Part shown: piece by piece, positions 42,020 through 51,270 of the stretch
Layout: each line of letters begins with the position of its first letter
Position numbering within the stretch: the first letter of the stretch is position 1
Assembly: GCA_019912315.1 (NCBI GenBank)
Contig: JAIOJA010000077.1
Span: 16,259-80,258, forward strand
Source of the DNA: Planctomycetota bacterium
Lineage (GTDB): Bacteria; Planctomycetota; UBA8742; UBA2392
Reading direction: 5' to 3'
Length of the DNA: 64,000 nt
The notes under the pieces: generated by a model
The model's database searches: none
Seen by the model: the letters and a program-made list of their open reading frames with translations, nothing else
Told to the model about the DNA's origin: nothing
Program-made: the position numbers and the translations under genes

Positions 42020-42445
42020 ATGGCCAAGCAGGCAGCGGCGCCGTCCAAGGGCGCCTCGAAGGGTGCGAAGGAAAAAAAGGCGAAGAAGATCAAGCGCAAT
42101 GTTCCGCGCGCGGTTCTTCACGTCAAAAGCACCTTCAACAACACCATCGTCACCGTCACTGACCTCAACGGCGATACCCTCGCCTGGGACAGCGCCGGCA
42201 GCATGGGATTCAAGGGCTCGCGCAAGGGTACGCCCTTCGCCGCGCAGCGCGCCGGTGAAAACGTGGCCGAGAAGGTCAAGAAGATGGGCGTGCGCGAAGT
42301 GGAAGTGCGCGTGCAGGGGCCGGGCGCCGGTCGCGAGTCGGCTGTGCGCGCGATCCAGCAGCGTGGCATTGACGTCAAGTCGATTGAAGACGTCACGCCG
42401 CTGCCGCACAACGGCTGCCGCCCGAAAAAGAAGAGGCGCGTGTAG
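42020..42445 (+). CDS. rpsK: Ribosomal protein uS11
   Basis: 141 aa with an N-terminal Ala/Lys-rich stretch of about 22 residues. [42 protein letters not shown] and the end [17 protein letters not shown] are diagnostic. The next gene is rpoA; rpsD (S4), usually between, is missing. Confidence 0.97.
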   Translation: MAKQAAAPSKGASKGAKEKKAKKIKRNVPRAVLHVKSTFNNTIVTVTDLNGDTLAWDSAGSMGFKGSRKGTPFAAQRAGENVAEKVKKMGVREVEVRVQGPGAGRESAVRAIQQRGIDVKSIEDVTPLPHNGCRPKKKRRV

Positions 42446-42565
42446 GCGCCGTACAGTCAGACTGAACATTTTTCGCCGCATGGTGTTTTGACAATGCGCG
42501 GGTAACAGATGGCGCGCGGCGCGCCGGGAACCCCGGGCAAAGCCAGGGAAACAGGAGATGGGCTT

Positions 42566-43618
42566 ATGAGGATCCGCTGGCGTGGGCTGGAACTGCCGAA
42601 CCGACTTATCAGTGACAAGGAAACCCAGACGGACAGCTTCGGCAAATTTACTGTCGAGCCGTTCGAGCGTGGGTTCGGTACTACCATTGGCAACAGCCTG
42701 CGACGCATTCTGCTTTCCAGCCTTGAAGGCACCGCCCCGGTCAGCATGAAGATCAAGGGCGTCAGCCACGAATTTGAAAGCCCCAAGGGCGTCCTTGAGG
42801 ACGTTCCGCACATCGTTATGGCTGTCAAGAAGCTTCAGATCGCCCTTTCCGGCGATCAGACACGCACCTTGACGCTCAAGGTCAACAAAAAGGGCGAGGT
42901 CACGGCCGGTGATTTCAACCCGGACTCCGAGGCTGAGATCATCAACCCCGAGCTGGTGATCTGCCACCTCACGGCCGCGCAGCCGTTTGAGCTTGAGGTG
43001 ACTGTCCGCCGCGGGCGCGGCTACCAGACGGCTGAGGAACTCAGCCAGGGCAGCAGCGAGCTTGGGTTGATCTGGCTTGACGCCAATTTCAGCCCGGTGA
43101 CCCGCGTGCGCTTCAAGACGGAGTACACGCGCGTCGGCAAGCTGACGAACTACGACCGCCTGATTCTGGAAATCTGGACCGACGGCACCAAGGACCCGGA
43201 GTTCTGCCTGGTCGAGGCCGCCAAGATCATGCGCAAGCACCTCAACCCGTTCGTGCAGTACTACGAACTCAAGGACCAGCTTGTTGCCGAGGGGGCGAAG
43301 GTTGGCGATGCGGGTCGCAAGAGCGACGAAACCGAGCGCACGCGGCAGTTGCTGCTGCGCCCGATCACGGAGCTTGACCTGAACGTGCGCGCCAATAACT
43401 GCATGAGGGCGGAGCGCATTCACACGATCGCGGACCTTGTTGGGCGAAGTGAAGACGACCTGCTTGAGATTCGCAACCTGGGCAAGACCACGCTCAAGGA
43501 AATCAAGAAGAAGATTGAAGACATGGGGCTTCACTTCGGCATGGACCTGACCGATTTCGGTCTGGGCAGCGAAGGCGAAGTGGAACACGGCAGCATGGCC
43601 GGTGCGGTTTCAGACTAA
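42566..43618 (+). CDS. rpoA: DNA-directed RNA polymerase subunit alpha
   Basis: 350 aa. The N-terminal dimerisation domain (GTTIGNSLRRILLSSLEGTA) and the C-terminal domain (LRPITELDLNVRANNCMRAERIHTIADLV... LRNLGKTTLKEIKKK) are clear. ATG 42566 (MRIRWRGLELP) has AGGAG 8 nt upstream; an in-frame ATG at 42509 would add 19 unrelated residues. Slightly longer than the usual 330. Confidence 0.97.
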   Translation: MRIRWRGLELPNRLISDKETQTDSFGKFTVEPFERGFGTTIGNSLRRILLSSLEGTAPVSMKIKGVSHEFESPKGVLEDVPHIVMAVKKLQIALSGDQTRTLTLKVNKKGEVTAGDFNPDSEAEIINPELVICHLTAAQPFELEVTVRRGRGYQTAEELSQGSSELGLIWLDANFSPVTRVRFKTEYTRVGKLTNYDRLILEIWTDGTKDPEFCLVEAAKIMRKHLNPFVQYYELKDQLVAEGAKVGDAGRKSDETERTRQLLLRPITELDLNVRANNCMRAERIHTIADLVGRSEDDLLEIRNLGKTTLKEIKKKIEDMGLHFGMDLTDFGLGSEGEVEHGSMAGAVSD

Positions 43619-43656
43619 CGGCCTGCACGGCGCCTACTGGGCGCAGGAGCATAGAA

Positions 43657-44121
43657 ATGCGTCACCGCAAACGTGGACGAAAACTTGGAGTCAGCCCGGC
43701 GCACCGTAAGGCGCTCGGTCGCAACATGCTGCAGGCGATCATTGATCGTGAGCGCATCGTGACGACGGTCGAGAAGGCCAAGCAGTTTCAGCCGCTGATC
43801 GAAAAGGTGATCCACCTTGGCAAGACCGACAACCTGTCCAACGTGCGCCGCGCCGTGAAGCTGGGCGGCAACCGCAAGCTTGAGGATCCGGTGACCGTCA
43901 CGGAGACCGCAGGCGAGGGCAAGGAAAAGGTCGAAAAGAAGCGCGTGATTGCGCGTACCACAGTCCAGAAGCTGTTCAAGGACATTGGTCCGCGTAACAA
44001 GGACCGCAACGGCGGCTATACGCGCATTGTGCGCATGGCCCGTCGACGCGTGGGGGACAACGCCAGCCAGTGCATCTTTGAGCTGGTGGAAGCGCCCTGG
44101 ACGAAGGTTGAGAAGAAATAG
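43657..44121 (+). CDS. rplQ: Ribosomal protein bL17
   Basis: 154 aa. MRHRKRGRKLGVSPAHRKALGRNM is diagnostic; the C-terminus IVRMARRRVGDNASQCIFELV matches too. An internal charged segment (AGEGKEKVEKKR) lengthens the protein. Followed by a heptamer-repeat hairpin, then trmD. Confidence 0.96.
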   Translation: MRHRKRGRKLGVSPAHRKALGRNMLQAIIDRERIVTTVEKAKQFQPLIEKVIHLGKTDNLSNVRRAVKLGGNRKLEDPVTVTETAGEGKEKVEKKRVIARTTVQKLFKDIGPRNKDRNGGYTRIVRMARRRVGDNASQCIFELVEAPWTKVEKK

Positions 44122-44200
44122 TTGTCGGTTGTCGGTTATTGGTTGTCAGCCAGACGACAGACATAGGGCAGTTCTGACAACTGGCAACTGACAGCAAGCA
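44122..44200 (+). repeat. Heptamer-repeat hairpin between rplQ and trmD
   Basis: GTTGTCG-type 7-mers (three or four) on the left. GTTGTCAG (44142-44149) pairs with CTGACAAC (44174-44181), and three G-U pairs plus a further GTT / AAC extend the helix. Same architecture as the three other spacers in this gene run. Confidence 0.75.
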
Positions 44201-44203
44201 ACC

Positions 44204-44911
44204 ATGCTGCGCTTTGACATCCTGACCCTGTTCCCCGAGATGGTGGAGGCGGTGCTGCAACACAGCATCCCCCGCATCGCGCGTGAACAGGGCGCCGTGG
44301 AATACCACCTGCATAACTTCCGGGATTTCGCGGAAGGCGTCCACCAGGCCGTTGACGACCGCCCTTACGGCGGCGGCGCGGGAATGGTGCTGAAACCGGA
44401 GCCGGTCTTCAAGAGCATCCGGCACGTGCTGCCGCAGGCGGGCCCCGCGCACATGGTGCTGCTGACCCCGCAGGGCAGACGCTTCAACCAGCGCGTTGCC
44501 GAGGAGCTTGCGAAACAGCCACGCATTCTGATGTTGTGCGGGCGCTACGAAGGGTTTGACGAGCGCATAAGGATGGGCTTCGCGTGGGACGAGATAAGCA
44601 TCGGGGACTACGTGCTTTCCGGTGGCGAGTTGCCGGCCCTGACGATTGTGGACGCGACCGTGCGGCTGCTGCCCGGAGTGCTGGGTGATGACGCCAGCGC
44701 CCATGAAGAGAGTTTCGGGCGGGGGTTGCGGGGCAAGCTGCTTGAGTACCCGCACTACACACGCCCGATTGAATTTGAGGGCATGAAGGTTCCGGAAGTG
44801 CTGCAGTCAGGACATCACGGCGAGATCGCAAAATGGCGCCTGGAGCAGGCGCTGAAAAGAACCAAAGACAGACGTCCGGATTTGCTGGACGATTTGCATG
44901 ACGAAGAATAG
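44204..44911 (+). CDS. trmD: tRNA (guanine-N1)-methyltransferase
   Basis: 235 aa. SPOUT-class enzyme that forms m1G37 to prevent frameshifting. [39 protein letters not shown] and [15 protein letters not shown] (the AdoMet knot) are all present. ATG 44204. Paired with rplS as in most bacteria; rpsP and rimM, often upstream, are not here. Confidence 0.97.
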   Translation: MLRFDILTLFPEMVEAVLQHSIPRIAREQGAVEYHLHNFRDFAEGVHQAVDDRPYGGGAGMVLKPEPVFKSIRHVLPQAGPAHMVLLTPQGRRFNQRVAEELAKQPRILMLCGRYEGFDERIRMGFAWDEISIGDYVLSGGELPALTIVDATVRLLPGVLGDDASAHEESFGRGLRGKLLEYPHYTRPIEFEGMKVPEVLQSGHHGEIAKWRLEQALKRTKDRRPDLLDDLHDEE

Positions 44912-44938
44912 CCGGCCTGGGCCGGACGGAGAATGGAC

Positions 44939-45439
44939 ATGAGCGGCTTTGCACACGAGCTCGAACGCAAGGAAGTCACCAAGACCGACATTCCGGTCTT
45001 CCACGTGGGTGACACGCTTGACGTGCACGTTCGAATCAAGGAAGGCGACAAAGAGCGCATCCAGATTTTCACGGGTGTCTGTATCGCCCGTAAGGGTGGC
45101 GCCCTGCGCGAGACGTTTACCGTGCGCCGCATCGTTGAGGGCGAAGGCGTGGAGCGCATCTTCCCGCTGCACAGCCCGAACGTTGCGAAGATCGAAGTGA
45201 AGCGTGCCGGCAAAGTTCGTCGCGCCAAGCTGTACTACCTGCGCGACCGTGTCGGCAAGGCCACCCGCATCATGGAAAAGCTGAATGCCGGGCACCTTGG
45301 CAAACTGGACGACTCCCGTACCGCGGACGAGAAGCCGGCTCCCAAGGCCGAAGAACAGCCCGCCGCGGCCGAAGAACAGCCGGCCGAAGCCACTGAGCAG
45401 AAGGAAGAAGCCAAAGAAGAGGCCAAGGCCGAGAGCTAG
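44939..45439 (+). CDS. rplS: Ribosomal protein bL19 with acidic tail
   Basis: 166 aa. [67 protein letters not shown] are diagnostic. The last 45 residues are a Glu/Ala/Pro-rich tail. ATG 44939 is 8 nt from GGAG; ATG 44933 is too close to that site. Followed by a terminator that ends the whole run. Confidence 0.95.
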   Translation: MSGFAHELERKEVTKTDIPVFHVGDTLDVHVRIKEGDKERIQIFTGVCIARKGGALRETFTVRRIVEGEGVERIFPLHSPNVAKIEVKRAGKVRRAKLYYLRDRVGKATRIMEKLNAGHLGKLDDSRTADEKPAPKAEEQPAAAEEQPAEATEQKEEAKEEAKAES

Positions 45440-45461
45440 ACCCGACAAGATTGTTATCCTG

Positions 45462-45488
45462 ACAGGGCTGCGAAAGCAGCCCTGTTTT
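45462..45488 (+). terminator. Intrinsic terminator after rplS
   Basis: Perfect 10-bp stem ACAGGGCTGC / GCAGCCCTGT with a GAAA loop (45472-45475), followed by TTTC. It lies 13 nt before the yraN start, so that gene needs read-through or its own start site. Confidence 0.9.
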
Positions 45489-45501
45489 CGTTGGGTGCGA
45501 C

Positions 45502-45960
45502 ATGTTCCTGTTTGAGCTGATCGGTGCCTATCTCAAGCAACTGCGCCCGGAGAAATCCGGTGCGCGGGGGCGGTCGCGTACTCGTGCGGTCGGGGATGCG
45601 GCCGAAGAGTTTGCGTTGCAGTTCCTGAAGAAGGAAAAGCGCTTCCGCCTGATCGAGCGCGGCATGATGGATGAAGAGGGCGAGCTTGACCTGGTGGGGC
45701 GCGTCAAGGGCGTCGAGGGTCTGGTCGTGGTGGAAGTGCGTGCTCGCCGCGAGGGAGGGATGCTGACGCCGCGCGAGGCCGTGGATTACAGGAAGCAATG
45801 CCAGGTGGTTCGCAGCGCCGAGCGATTGCTGCGGCGGCAGGGTTTCCACGACGTGCTGCGGTACGACATCGTGGGCGTCTACCTGAACAAGCACAACGAG
45901 CCGGTCCGGGCCGAGCACTTTGAGAACGCGTTTGACAGGTCCGTGCTGAAGCGCGGCTAA
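45502..45960 (+). CDS. YraN family (UPF0102) nuclease-like protein
   Basis: 152 aa. RAVGDAAEEFALQFLKKE... EGELDLVGR... VVVEVRAR gives the UPF0102 motif set (E, D, E-x-R/K of a PD-(D/E)XK fold). The family often follows rplS/rnhB. Function is unproven. The N-terminal 30 residues are longer than usual. The 3' end overlaps the convergent TPR lipoprotein gene by 4 nt. Confidence 0.8.
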   Translation: MFLFELIGAYLKQLRPEKSGARGRSRTRAVGDAAEEFALQFLKKEKRFRLIERGMMDEEGELDLVGRVKGVEGLVVVEVRARREGGMLTPREAVDYRKQCQVVRSAERLLRRQGFHDVLRYDIVGVYLNKHNEPVRAEHFENAFDRSVLKRG

Positions 45961-47354
45961 CCTTCTTCCGGTACGTCGCCACCCTTGCGGTAGACATGAA
46001 ATCTGGCGACGGCTTCAATCCAGAGGCTGGCATTGGTGGGCTCTTTTTCTCGCTCACGCAGCTCGGCAAGAACTTCGAGGCTGCGCCCGTCGCGCAGCAG
46101 GATCCACCAGCGCATGGCCACCAGAAACTCGTCGGGCTCTTCCGACTGTTCAAACCAGTTGTCGAGGTTCTCCAGGCACTTGTCGTTCTCGCGGGCCTTG
46201 AACAGTGCCATCGTGCGCATGATGCGCAGCCCCTCAACGTCCGGCTCGCGCACCTCAAGCTGCGTCAACTCGCTCAGGGTGATGTTCGGGGCGTTAAGGC
46301 GCAGGGCGTCTTCGGCGCGCCACAGCCGCAGCAGGCTCGTCAGTGACGACACGGCCGGCGGCTCGCCGAATTCAATCTCCCGCAGTTGCTCCAGGGTTGC
46401 TTCCGCCTCGTCGTCTCGTCGGGGGTCCAGCTTCAGCAACTGGTAGTAGCGCGACAGGGTGTCCGGGTGTGACGGTGAGACAGCGTCCAGTCGCCGGTAC
46501 CAGTTGTTGACTTCGTCGTCCAGCGGGTCGTCGCTGGCCTTCACCGCCAGCATCCACTTGCCAAACAGGGCCGCCCAGCGCAACTCGACGCGGTCCTGTG
46601 TTTCCAGCGTCTTGTCAAACACGGGTGCCAGTGCCTTCGCGTCGCTGACCGCTGTTACCATGCGAGCGGCATACTGTTGCAGGCCGTCGTAATCCGGCTG
46701 GTGCTTCAGGGCCTCCAGCAGCTGATTTACCGCGTCCGTCTCGCGGTCGGCACGCAAAGCGATTTCGCACAGCAGCACATGCGCGCGAGACAGGCGATCC
46801 GGCGGTGCATCGTCCTCGGCAAGCAGCGCGTTCGCAAATTCGCCGGCTTGCGCGTCGTTACCCAGGGCAGCTGCCGCATAGGCGTAGTCGAGCACGAACT
46901 CCGAACGAAACTCGGCGCCGGCAAGGTCCACGGCAACACGGCGCTGGGTCAACTCCTCGGCTTCCAGGTAGGTCTGGTTGTACAGGCTGCTTAGCGCAAC
47001 GCGGGGCTCAAGCGCCTCGGGTGCCAGGTCGCGCGCGACCAGCAGCGATTTCTCGGCGCTGATCAGGTCGGCCTGCCAGCGATGCAACTGGGCAGCCAGC
47101 AGGTGCGCGCGGTAGTCGCCCCCGTTGTGCTTCAGGGCGTGGCTGACGGTGGTGTTTGCCCCCTCAACGTCGCCGTCCTTGATCTGCATCCGCAGCAGGT
47201 CGGCGTGTGAGTCGAGGTCATCCGGGTTGTCCTTCAGGTGCGCGACAAGGTCTTCCTTCGGGTCGTTGTACCCTTCAGGCATTTGCTCCGGGTCGTCGGG
47301 CATGATCGTGCAGCCGGCCAGCAGAAGCACGCAAAGCAGCAGCAGCCTGCGCAT
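45957..47354 (-). CDS. TPR-like lipoprotein
   Basis: 465 aa. MRRLLLLCVLLLAGC is a lipoprotein signal with the lipid-attached Cys15. The rest is a helical repeat protein with TPR-like A/L/Y spacing (for example EEAEALTL-type helices around residues 60-260). No catalytic motif. Its ATG overlaps the upstream Helicase_C_3 stop (TGATG), so it sits last in the XPB operon. Probably an outer- or inner-membrane scaffold; the link to the helicase may be only positional. Confidence 0.7.
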   Translation of the reverse strand: MRRLLLLCVLLLAGCTIMPDDPEQMPEGYNDPKEDLVAHLKDNPDDLDSHADLLRMQIKDGDVEGANTTVSHALKHNGGDYRAHLLAAQLHRWQADLISAEKSLLVARDLAPEALEPRVALSSLYNQTYLEAEELTQRRVAVDLAGAEFRSEFVLDYAYAAAALGNDAQAGEFANALLAEDDAPPDRLSRAHVLLCEIALRADRETDAVNQLLEALKHQPDYDGLQQYAARMVTAVSDAKALAPVFDKTLETQDRVELRWAALFGKWMLAVKASDDPLDDEVNNWYRRLDAVSPSHPDTLSRYYQLLKLDPRRDDEAEATLEQLREIEFGEPPAVSSLTSLLRLWRAEDALRLNAPNITLSELTQLEVREPDVEGLRIMRTMALFKARENDKCLENLDNWFEQSEEPDEFLVAMRWWILLRDGRSLEVLAELREREKEPTNASLWIEAVARFHVYRKGGDVPEEG

Positions 47355-49105
47355 CAGCGTTCTCCAGCGTCGTTGCGTGCTTCGGGAGCTGCGATGCGCC
47401 GCGAGGCGCTTGAAGGACGCAGCGCAATGCCGAGCTTCTCAAGGATCCGCCGAATCTCACCGGACCCGTTCGGGCGCAGCAGATAGACACCCGGCGCAAG
47501 GCGCCTTTCCACCCAGCGTGACAGTTCGGGCAACTCTTCCAGCAAGGCGGCCTGCTCGTGGTTTTCGGCAAGCAGGACTTCGGCGCCGCCGGCGTAAGGT
47601 GGCGCAAACTCGCCGCTCCAGGCGCGCAGTGCCAGCAGCAATGGCGCGGACAAAGGGCGCGACATGCCCTCACGGATGCGCCGAAGCAACTCCTCGGGGC
47701 CCAGCGTGACGGCGGACTGCTTGACCAGCGCGGAGTCCAACTCGTACCGATCCGTACCTCGATTCACACTGACCAGCGCAAGCAACTGGCGCGCGCGCAG
47801 GTGCAGCTCTTCGCGCGGGGCGACCAGGTCCGTTCCGTCGGTGGGGGCGATTACCGGCGGCAGGCGACGGGAGTAGTCAAGCGCGTTGCGCCGCGGCGGC
47901 ATAACTCCGCGCAGAGTCGAGGCGTCGGGCGCGGTACACACGTAGTGCCCGCCCGTCAGGCTGGTCGGACTCAGTGTGCTCAACAGCGTCGCCGGAAGCG
48001 CTTTGGCAAGCTCCTCGACGCCTTCTGCTTCAACAAGCAACGCGTCCGGCCAAATCTTGATGCGCTCGGAAAGCGCCGCCCAGTCGTTCAGTGAGAACCG
48101 CACATTCTGTGGAATGGGCGAGCGCGAAAGCCCGGCGACAAAGTCCGTCAGCCCGACGGCGCTTGCACCGCGTCCCAGTGCGTCTGCAAAGGGTTTGCGC
48201 TCCAGCAGGTATTTGCGGACGCGCCCGTCTGGCTGAGGCGTAGTGAAGCGCGCGAGGCGCCAAAGTACGGCCGGGTCGGGACGGTCGCCCAGTGCGACAA
48301 TTTCAAAGTTCGGCTGAACCACGACTTCAAATGCCGGGTCCTCCGCGGGTGCGTCCGCCAGTGGGGTTATGGCCAGCGTGCTGTCGTCGAAGTCGATCCA
48401 TCCCAGGCGGCTGAGCGGCAGCGTGCACATCAGTCGGACGATCGCGCCTTCAACCAGCTCCCAGTTACCTTCGCGTTCGACGTCTTCGCGCCCGCCGCGT
48501 TCCCGAATGCCGCGATAGTACACCTGACGCCAGCTTCCGTCGTTGTCATGGTTGATGAACAGGTTGGTGTGTTCGCGCTCAAGGGCGTGCAGAAGGCGGG
48601 GCAGCGGCATCTCACCGGGCAGACTTTCGATCACGTTGATCAGTTCGCGGCGGCCGTCCACCAGGCGCTCGGGTGACGGCACATCCCATGTCACGTCGAC
48701 GGTTCGTCCCTTACGCAGGGCGGGCAACTCAATGTCGGGGCTGAGCGCGAACTCGTTCAGATCCCGCGAATGAATCCACGCCCGGCGCAGTGCTTCCATG
48801 CGCTCACCGGAGGACAAGGCGAAGAAGTCGTCCGCGGCCGGCGTCACTTCCAGTTTGCTGTCCACCGCCGCCACCAGTTCCAGCGCGCGGCACAAGGAAA
48901 GCCAGAATTCGACCTGCCCGAAGCCGACGCCGTCGAGCTCGTTGTCCGGCTGCGCGAGCGCCGCGTTGCCCGCGCGGAAGAATGCCAGGTTGGGCAGCCC
49001 GTTCTTCAGTACCTTCGGCGAGCGCGCAATCACCACTTCCAGCACCCCAAGCAGGTCCAGTTCGGCGGCAAGAAACCGTTGCATTGGGCTCGCGGCTGTG
49101 TTCAT
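47354..49105 (-). CDS. XPB/Ssl2-like helicase-associated protein (Helicase_C_3)
   Basis: 583 aa. The segment FEVVVQPNFEIVALGD near residue 265 is the conserved start of the Helicase_C_3 (XPB/Ssl2-like) domain. Helix-rich N-terminal part (LLGVLEVVIARSPKVLKNG) and C-terminal region (LRRIREGMSRPLSAPLLLAL) fit the bacterial partner seen beside XPB helicases. No Walker motifs are present, so it is not a helicase itself. Overlaps its neighbours by 4 nt and 1 nt. Probable role: partner of XPB in DNA unwinding or repair. Confidence 0.78.
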   Translation of the reverse strand: MNTAASPMQRFLAAELDLLGVLEVVIARSPKVLKNGLPNLAFFRAGNAALAQPDNELDGVGFGQVEFWLSLCRALELVAAVDSKLEVTPAADDFFALSSGERMEALRRAWIHSRDLNEFALSPDIELPALRKGRTVDVTWDVPSPERLVDGRRELINVIESLPGEMPLPRLLHALEREHTNLFINHDNDGSWRQVYYRGIRERGGREDVEREGNWELVEGAIVRLMCTLPLSRLGWIDFDDSTLAITPLADAPAEDPAFEVVVQPNFEIVALGDRPDPAVLWRLARFTTPQPDGRVRKYLLERKPFADALGRGASAVGLTDFVAGLSRSPIPQNVRFSLNDWAALSERIKIWPDALLVEAEGVEELAKALPATLLSTLSPTSLTGGHYVCTAPDASTLRGVMPPRRNALDYSRRLPPVIAPTDGTDLVAPREELHLRARQLLALVSVNRGTDRYELDSALVKQSAVTLGPEELLRRIREGMSRPLSAPLLLALRAWSGEFAPPYAGGAEVLLAENHEQAALLEELPELSRWVERRLAPGVYLLRPNGSGEIRRILEKLGIALRPSSASRRIAAPEARNDAGER

Positions 49106-49299
49106 CGCATCACCTTCGGGTGAAGCCCGTTCGCCTCGAGCGCGCCGATCACCTTCTCGGCGTCTTCGCGTTCCAGTACCGCGAGGTTCGGTTTGAGTTT
49201 CGCAAGCACCCGTCCGGTGCAGCCGGCGACAGCCAGCGCCTCGTTGAGTGTTGCCTCGTCAACGGTTTCGATTACGCCTACATGCAGGTGCAGTTTCAT
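49102..49299 (-). CDS. 65-aa protein between XPB and its partner
   Basis: MKLHLHVGVIETVDEATLN... ending ...GLHPKVMR. Pattern beta-alpha-beta-beta-alpha suggests a small ferredoxin-like fold. It has ATGA overlaps on both sides (with the helicase stop and with the following start), so it is translated with them. I recognise no family; the position makes an accessory subunit likely. Confidence 0.8.
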   Translation of the reverse strand: MKLHLHVGVIETVDEATLNEALAVAGCTGRVLAKLKPNLAVLEREDAEKVIGALEANGLHPKVMR

Positions 49300-51017
49300 G
49301 GCGCCACCTCTTCCCGCACTTCGGGCTCGGCGGGCTTGAAACGCCCCTCCAGCACTTCCGCGGCGTCTGTTATGCGGTAGCGATAGCCTTGTTCAACGAG
49401 AAACAACTGGCGGTTCGCGCTGAACTCCTGGTCGCGGGTTTCCCGTGTAACCAGTGTATAGAAGTGAGCAAGCGAGCCGTCTTCCTTGGGGCGCAGGATG
49501 CGTCCAAGGCGCTGGGCCTCTTCCTGCCGGCTGCCAAAAGTGCCGCTCAGCTGCACCATCACGTTTGCGTCGGGCAGGTCCACGGCGAAGTTGCCGACCT
49601 TGCTGACGGCGAGCGTCGTGATTTCTCCGCTGCGGAACTTCGCGTACAACTCCTCGCGCTTCTTGCTGGAGGTCTTGCCCTCGATCAACGGGAGGTCAAA
49701 GCGTGTGGCAAGTTCGTGCAACTGGTCAAGATATTGCGCGATCACCAGCGTCCGGTCGTTCGCGTGCAGCTTCAACAGTGATTCCAGCACCTCCATCTTT
49801 TCCGGGTTCTCTGCCGCGATGCGGTACTGGTCGCGTTGACCGGCCAGCGCGTAGGGCATACGGTTCGCGCCCGGCAACTCGACGCGTACTTCCGTGCAGT
49901 CGGCGGTCGCGATCCAGCCCTGCTTTTCAAGCTCGCGCCAGGGCACGTCGTAGCGTTTCGGTCCAACCAGGCTGAACACGTCCTCTTCAAGCCCGTCTTC
50001 ACGCACTAGGGTCGCCGTAAGCCCGAGGCGGCGACGTGACTGAATTTCGGCCGTCGCGCGGAAGACAGGCGCGGGCAGCAGGTGTACTTCGTCGTAGATG
50101 ATCAGTCCCCAGTCGGCCTTGTTGAAAATTTCAAAGTGGGGGAACTCGTCGGATTTGCGGCGGCGGTAGGTCACGATCTGGTAAGTCGCGACCGTAACCG
50201 GCGCGATGCCTTTGCTGTCGCCGGTGTACTCCGCTAGCTGGTCTTCGGTCAGCCAGGTCTTGTCAAGAATCTCGCGCATCCATTGGCGCACGGCGACGAC
50301 ATTGGCAGTCAGTATCAGCGTCTGCGCCTGCACCCTGGCCATGGACGCGATCGCCACGATGGTTTTGCCCGCGCCGCAGGGCAGCACCACCGCGCCGCTG
50401 CCGCCCTTGGGGCCGCCGCCCGCATAGAAAACGTCCGCGGCTTCCGTCTGGTAGCGGCGCAGGTCGAATTCGCGCCCGCCCAGTGTGGTTTCGCGCAGCT
50501 TCACCTCCAGCGGCGTTCCCGGCGTGTAGCCCGCAAGGTCTTCGACGGGGAAGCCGATTCGCACCAGGGCCTGCTTCAGGAAACCGCGCGCGTTCTGCGT
50601 CACGTAGGCCGTGTTGTCGTCGATGAATTCGCCCACCCACGGCTCTACCGACTTCTGTGCGCTGATCATTTTCAGCAGTTGCGCGTCGTCGCTGCGCAGG
50701 ATGTAGCGCCCTTCGCGCTCTTCCAGCACCAGGCGTCCGTAGCGACTGATGTATTCGACTACTTCCGTTCGTACCAACTCCGGTACTTCGTAGCGCGAGA
50801 ACTTTTCGAGTGATTCCAGCACGTGCGCGGAGCTAACCCCGGAAGCCGCGGCGTTCCACAGCGACAGCGGCGTAATCCGGTAAGTGTGGATGTGCTCCGG
50901 GCTTTTCACGAGTTCGCTGAACGGCGCGAAGGCGTCACGGGCGGATTCATAGTCCGGGTGATCGACTTCCAGCAGGATGGTCATGTCGCCCTGCACGATT
51001 GCGGGTCCACGCGTCAT
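49296..51017 (-). CDS. XPB-type DNA repair helicase (superfamily 2)
   Basis: 573 aa. Residues about 10-150 form the damage-recognition-like N-terminal part (HIHTYRITPLSLWNAAASG). Helicase core: LRRYQTEAAD, Walker A PCGAGKT near residue 217, DEVH box near 308, LTATLVRED, and motif VI QRLGRILRPK. The RED motif region is LVREDGLEEDVF. Bacterial XPB unwinds 3'-5'. ATG 51017 follows GGAGCAAGA; the longer frame from 51119 is rejected as upstream sequence. Head of the operon. Confidence 0.92.
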   Translation of the reverse strand: MTRGPAIVQGDMTILLEVDHPDYESARDAFAPFSELVKSPEHIHTYRITPLSLWNAAASGVSSAHVLESLEKFSRYEVPELVRTEVVEYISRYGRLVLEEREGRYILRSDDAQLLKMISAQKSVEPWVGEFIDDNTAYVTQNARGFLKQALVRIGFPVEDLAGYTPGTPLEVKLRETTLGGREFDLRRYQTEAADVFYAGGGPKGGSGAVVLPCGAGKTIVAIASMARVQAQTLILTANVVAVRQWMREILDKTWLTEDQLAEYTGDSKGIAPVTVATYQIVTYRRRKSDEFPHFEIFNKADWGLIIYDEVHLLPAPVFRATAEIQSRRRLGLTATLVREDGLEEDVFSLVGPKRYDVPWRELEKQGWIATADCTEVRVELPGANRMPYALAGQRDQYRIAAENPEKMEVLESLLKLHANDRTLVIAQYLDQLHELATRFDLPLIEGKTSSKKREELYAKFRSGEITTLAVSKVGNFAVDLPDANVMVQLSGTFGSRQEEAQRLGRILRPKEDGSLAHFYTLVTRETRDQEFSANRQLFLVEQGYRYRITDAAEVLEGRFKPAEPEVREEVAP

Positions 51018-51208
51018 TCTTGCTCCAGGGCCCGGCGGGCCAGAATCCGGCAGTCTAGCATGGGAGGGCCTCGCCGGAAATCTGGCAGCGCATGCACGCA
51101 TCTGCCGAATGCCTGGCAACTCCAGGCGTTGTCGCGGAAGTCACCAAACAGGCGTGAATCAGCCATGCGTAAGGATCAGCGGCTGTTTGCCGGCAGTATC
51201 CAAACGAT

Positions 51209-51224
51209 TGGCACGCGAACTGCA
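51209..51224 (+). promoter_or_regulatory. Predicted sigma-54 promoter of the barrel/kinase operon
   Basis: TGGCACGCGAACTGCA matches TGGCACGnnnnTTGCW at 11 of 12 fixed positions, with GG (51210-51211) and GC (51222-51223) separated by exactly 10 bp. Start near 51235. An inverted repeat GCCTGG / CCAGGC (51111-51127), about 90 bp upstream, is a candidate activator site. The operon encodes its own NtrC-type activator. Confidence 0.7.
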
Positions 51225-51270
51225 TTAGTGCTTTCGCAGTACAAATGTCTGGGAATTGGGTTCTCAGGCA

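Noticed and set aside
42446..42565. rpsD (S4) in the rpsK-rpoA spacer
   Set aside because: The 120-nt spacer is too short and has no S4-like frame.
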